Origin: Azoarcus sp.
GTDB taxonomy: Bacteria; Pseudomonadota; Gammaproteobacteria; Burkholderiales; Rhodocyclaceae
Assembly (NCBI GenBank): GCA_031285365.1
Contig: JAITWP010000261.1
Location: 1-7,348 of the forward strand
Direction: 5' to 3'
DNA: 7,348 bases
The notes below the pieces were generated by a model. The model was not told the DNA's origin and did not search any database. It worked only from the letters and a program-made list of their open reading frames with translations. The position numbers and the translations under genes are program-made. The stretch's first letter is position 1; every line of letters begins with the position of its first letter. Positions 5,775 through 7,348 of this stretch are shown in pieces.

Positions 5775-6913
5775 TGAATACCCGGCACCGCCCTTTCCGT
5801 CGTCCGTTGATCGCGGTCTTGTGTCTGGCAGGCTTTGTCGGACTGGGGACGATTGCCTGGCGCGCCAATCACGCATCGCCGTCCCCGCCAGCAGCAGGGG
5901 CTTCCCGCCCCGCGCAGCAGGCGGCGCAGGTGGAAGTGGCGAAGGTGGTGACGCGTGAGATCACCGATGACGTTTCGGCGGTAGGCACACTGGTTTCCAA
6001 CGAATCGGTCATCCTGCGCCCGGAAGTGGCCGGGCGGGTGGCAGCAATTCGCTTCCGGGACGGCGTGGCCGTAACCAAGGGCGATGTGCTGGTGGAGCTG
6101 GATGCCGCCGTGCAATCCGCTGAGGCACGGCAGGCGAGGGCGGAACTGTCGCTGGCCGAGGCCAACGCGAACCGGGTTGAGGATCTGTTCGCGCAGCAGT
6201 TTGTAAGCGGAAGCGCCCGCGATGAAGCCGTCTCCCGTCTCGAAGTGGCACGCGCCAGTGCCGCGCTTGCCCAGGCGCGGTTTGAACGAACCCGCATTCG
6301 TGCGCCTTTCGACGGTATCGTCGGTATTCGCAGGGTCAATGTCGGCGATTACGTCCGGGAGGGCGATGCGCTCATCAATATCGAGGATATTTCCATCCTC
6401 AAGCTCGATTTCCGGCTCCCCGAGCGTTACCTTGCCCGGTTGAAACCGGGGCAGAAACTGGAAGTGACGAGCGATGTTGCGCGGGGCGAGATTTTTCCGG
6501 CAGAGGTGGAGGCAATCGACCCTCTCGTGGATGCCGATGGGCGGGCGGTGCTGCTGCGCGCCCGGCTCGCCAATGACGAAGGTCGGTTGCGGCCCGGCGT
6601 GTTTGCCCGCGTGCGGCTGATTGTCGACCGGCGCAACGACGTGATGCTGATACCGGAAGCCGCACTGATTCCCGCGCCGGGCCAGACACAGTACGTGTTT
6701 CAGGTTAAAGATGGCGTCGCGCGTCAGGTCGGGGTCAGAACCGGTATGCGCCGTGCGGCGGAAGTCGAAATCGTCGAGGGGCTCACGCCCGACGATCTGG
6801 TGGTGGTTGCCGGTCAGTTCAAACTGCGCGACGGCACGCCGGTGGCGGCGACAAGAGTAGACATCGACATCGCAAAATCCGCTTCCGAAACACTCTCCGT
6901 CGTCAAGGACTGA
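5774..6913 (+). CDS. RND efflux periplasmic adaptor (membrane fusion protein)
   Basis: A 379-residue adaptor linking an inner-membrane RND pump to an outer-membrane channel. Seen: an N-terminal membrane anchor (about 11-29, PLIAVLCLAGFVGLGTIAW) without a proper lipobox before C17, a Pro/Ala-rich linker, the first half of the barrel-sandwich (lipoyl-like) domain with PEVAGRVAAIRFRDGVAVTK (83-102), a coiled-coil hairpin of Ala-rich helices (about 112-172), and the second half with IRAPFDGIVGIRRVNVGDYV (175-194). Beta-barrel and membrane-proximal domains follow, with RLRPGVFARVRL (271-282) and VMLIPEAAL (290-298). The length is typical. The ATG shares one base with the TGA of the PPK2 gene and has no obvious ribosome binding site, so translation probably depends on coupling. 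The permease follows 22 bp after the stop. Confidence 0.93.
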   Translation: MNTRHRPFRRPLIAVLCLAGFVGLGTIAWRANHASPSPPAAGASRPAQQAAQVEVAKVVTREITDDVSAVGTLVSNESVILRPEVAGRVAAIRFRDGVAVTKGDVLVELDAAVQSAEARQARAELSLAEANANRVEDLFAQQFVSGSARDEAVSRLEVARASAALAQARFERTRIRAPFDGIVGIRRVNVGDYVREGDALINIEDISILKLDFRLPERYLARLKPGQKLEVTSDVARGEIFPAEVEAIDPLVDADGRAVLLRARLANDEGRLRPGVFARVRLIVDRRNDVMLIPEAALIPAPGQTQYVFQVKDGVARQVGVRTGMRRAAEVEIVEGLTPDDLVVVAGQFKLRDGTPVAATRVDIDIAKSASETLSVVKD

Positions 6914-6920
6914 ACGGGCA

Positions 6921-6928
6921 GGGGAGGG
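6921..6928 (+). promoter_or_regulatory. Strong ribosome binding site before the RND permease
   Basis: GGGGAGGG, the best Shine-Dalgarno-like sequence among the pump genes. It lies 7 nt upstream of the ATA at 6936, the spacing expected for a start codon there. No ATG, GTG or TTG occurs in the permease frame between the in-frame TAG at 6858-6860 and the GTG at 6981. Confidence 0.6.
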
Positions 6929-6935
6929 CACGGAC

Positions 6936-7348
6936 ATAGGCATTTCCGAACTCTGTATCCGCCGGCCCGTATTTGCCACCGTGCTGTCGCTGGTGCTGCT
7001 GCTCATTGGGTTGATGTCCTTTTCAAGGCTGTCGGTGCGCGAATATCCCAATATCGACGAACCCATCGTCACCGTCAGCACCACCTACACCGGAGCCAGC
7101 GCCGAAATCATCGAATCGCGGGTCACCAAACCGCTGGAAGACTCGCTGGCCGGGATCGAGGGGGTGGACGTGCTCTCTTCGATCAGTCGTTCCGAGAATA
7201 GCCAGATCACGGTGCGCTTTCGCATCGAGCGCGACGCGGACAGCGCCGCCTCCGATGTGCGCGACCGCGTCTCCAGGGTGCGGCAGCGGTTGCCCGATGA
7301 CATCGACGAACCGGTGATTGCCAAGGTCGAGGCCGACGCCAATCCGAT
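6936..7348 (+). CDS. Efflux RND transporter permease (HAE1/AcrB-like), N-terminal fragment, with a non-canonical start
   Basis: The first 137 codons of a pump that would normally exceed 1,000 residues; the rest lies beyond the right edge. ISELCIRRPVFATVLSLVLL begins the cytoplasmic amphipathic helix and first transmembrane helix. The porter region follows, with REYPNIDEPIVTVSTTY, then GASAEIIESRVTKPLEDSLA, GIEGVDVLSSISRSENSQIT and SDVRDRVSRVRQRLPDDIDE, all typical of proton-driven RND drug exporters. The expected start position is ATA at 6936, not ATG; alternatives are ATT at 6942 or GTG at 6981, the latter cutting off the conserved RRPVFAT helix. The frame upstream is open back to 6861 but has no canonical start. 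It may be a rare AUA start, a start-codon mutation or a sequencing error. It forms a pump with the adjacent adaptor; the substrate cannot be told. Confidence 0.88.
   Translation, partial: MGISELCIRRPVFATVLSLVLLLIGLMSFSRLSVREYPNIDEPIVTVSTTYTGASAEIIESRVTKPLEDSLAGIEGVDVLSSISRSENSQITVRFRIERDADSAASDVRDRVSRVRQRLPDDIDEPVIAKVEADANP

Noticed and set aside
5564..7084. A 506-codon minus-strand open frame opposite the adaptor and permease genes
   Set aside because: It runs antisense to the end of the PPK2 gene, the whole RND adaptor and the permease start, all of which have strong family motifs. Its protein has no recognisable motif and no ribosome binding site.

Overview
The window looks like a chromosomal segment from a Gram-negative proteobacterium, most likely a betaproteobacterium. 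This rests on moderately high G+C, a transhydrogenase alpha subunit split into two genes, a two-domain PPK2 enzyme, an HAE1-type RND efflux system, and an ECF sigma factor flanked by a membrane partner and a secreted protein of a kind I associate with betaproteobacterial genomes. The genus cannot be read from the sequence.

Layout: On the minus strand, 1-1263 holds the start of the proton-translocating NAD(P) transhydrogenase operon: pntAA (1263 to 130), then the first 32 codons of pntAB, which runs off the left edge. Positions 1264-1593 are a 330-bp divergent intergenic region with several inverted repeats. On the plus strand follow a secreted protein of unknown function (1594-2478), a short degenerate remnant that looks like the 3' end of a SIMPL/YggE-type gene (2483-2605), an ECF sigma factor (2651-3244) and a translationally coupled single-pass membrane protein (3241-4185) that is probably its regulator. 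An 18-bp perfect palindrome (4182-4199) straddles the stop codon of that gene and precedes a polyphosphate:AMP phosphotransferase with two fused PPK2 domains (4224-5774). The stop codon of that gene overlaps the start of an RND periplasmic adaptor (5774-6913), which is followed by the RND permease, truncated by the right edge.

How the parts may work together: transhydrogenase balances NADH and NADPH using the proton gradient. The secreted protein, ECF sigma factor and membrane partner look like a small envelope-signalling module. The PPK2 enzyme phosphorylates AMP from polyphosphate, and the adaptor plus permease would form an export pump with an outer-membrane channel encoded elsewhere. The 1-base overlap suggests that the PPK2 gene and the pump are co-transcribed, which is an unusual pairing.

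Most notable observations: the RND permease reading frame has no ATG, GTG or TTG at its expected start, but an ATA placed 7 nt after a strong Shine-Dalgarno sequence; the 18-bp palindrome upstream of the PPK2-RND genes; the sigma/partner/secreted-protein cassette of unknown signal; and the gene remnant just upstream of the sigma factor. No RNA genes, CRISPR arrays, insertion sequences or clear rho-independent terminators were seen.
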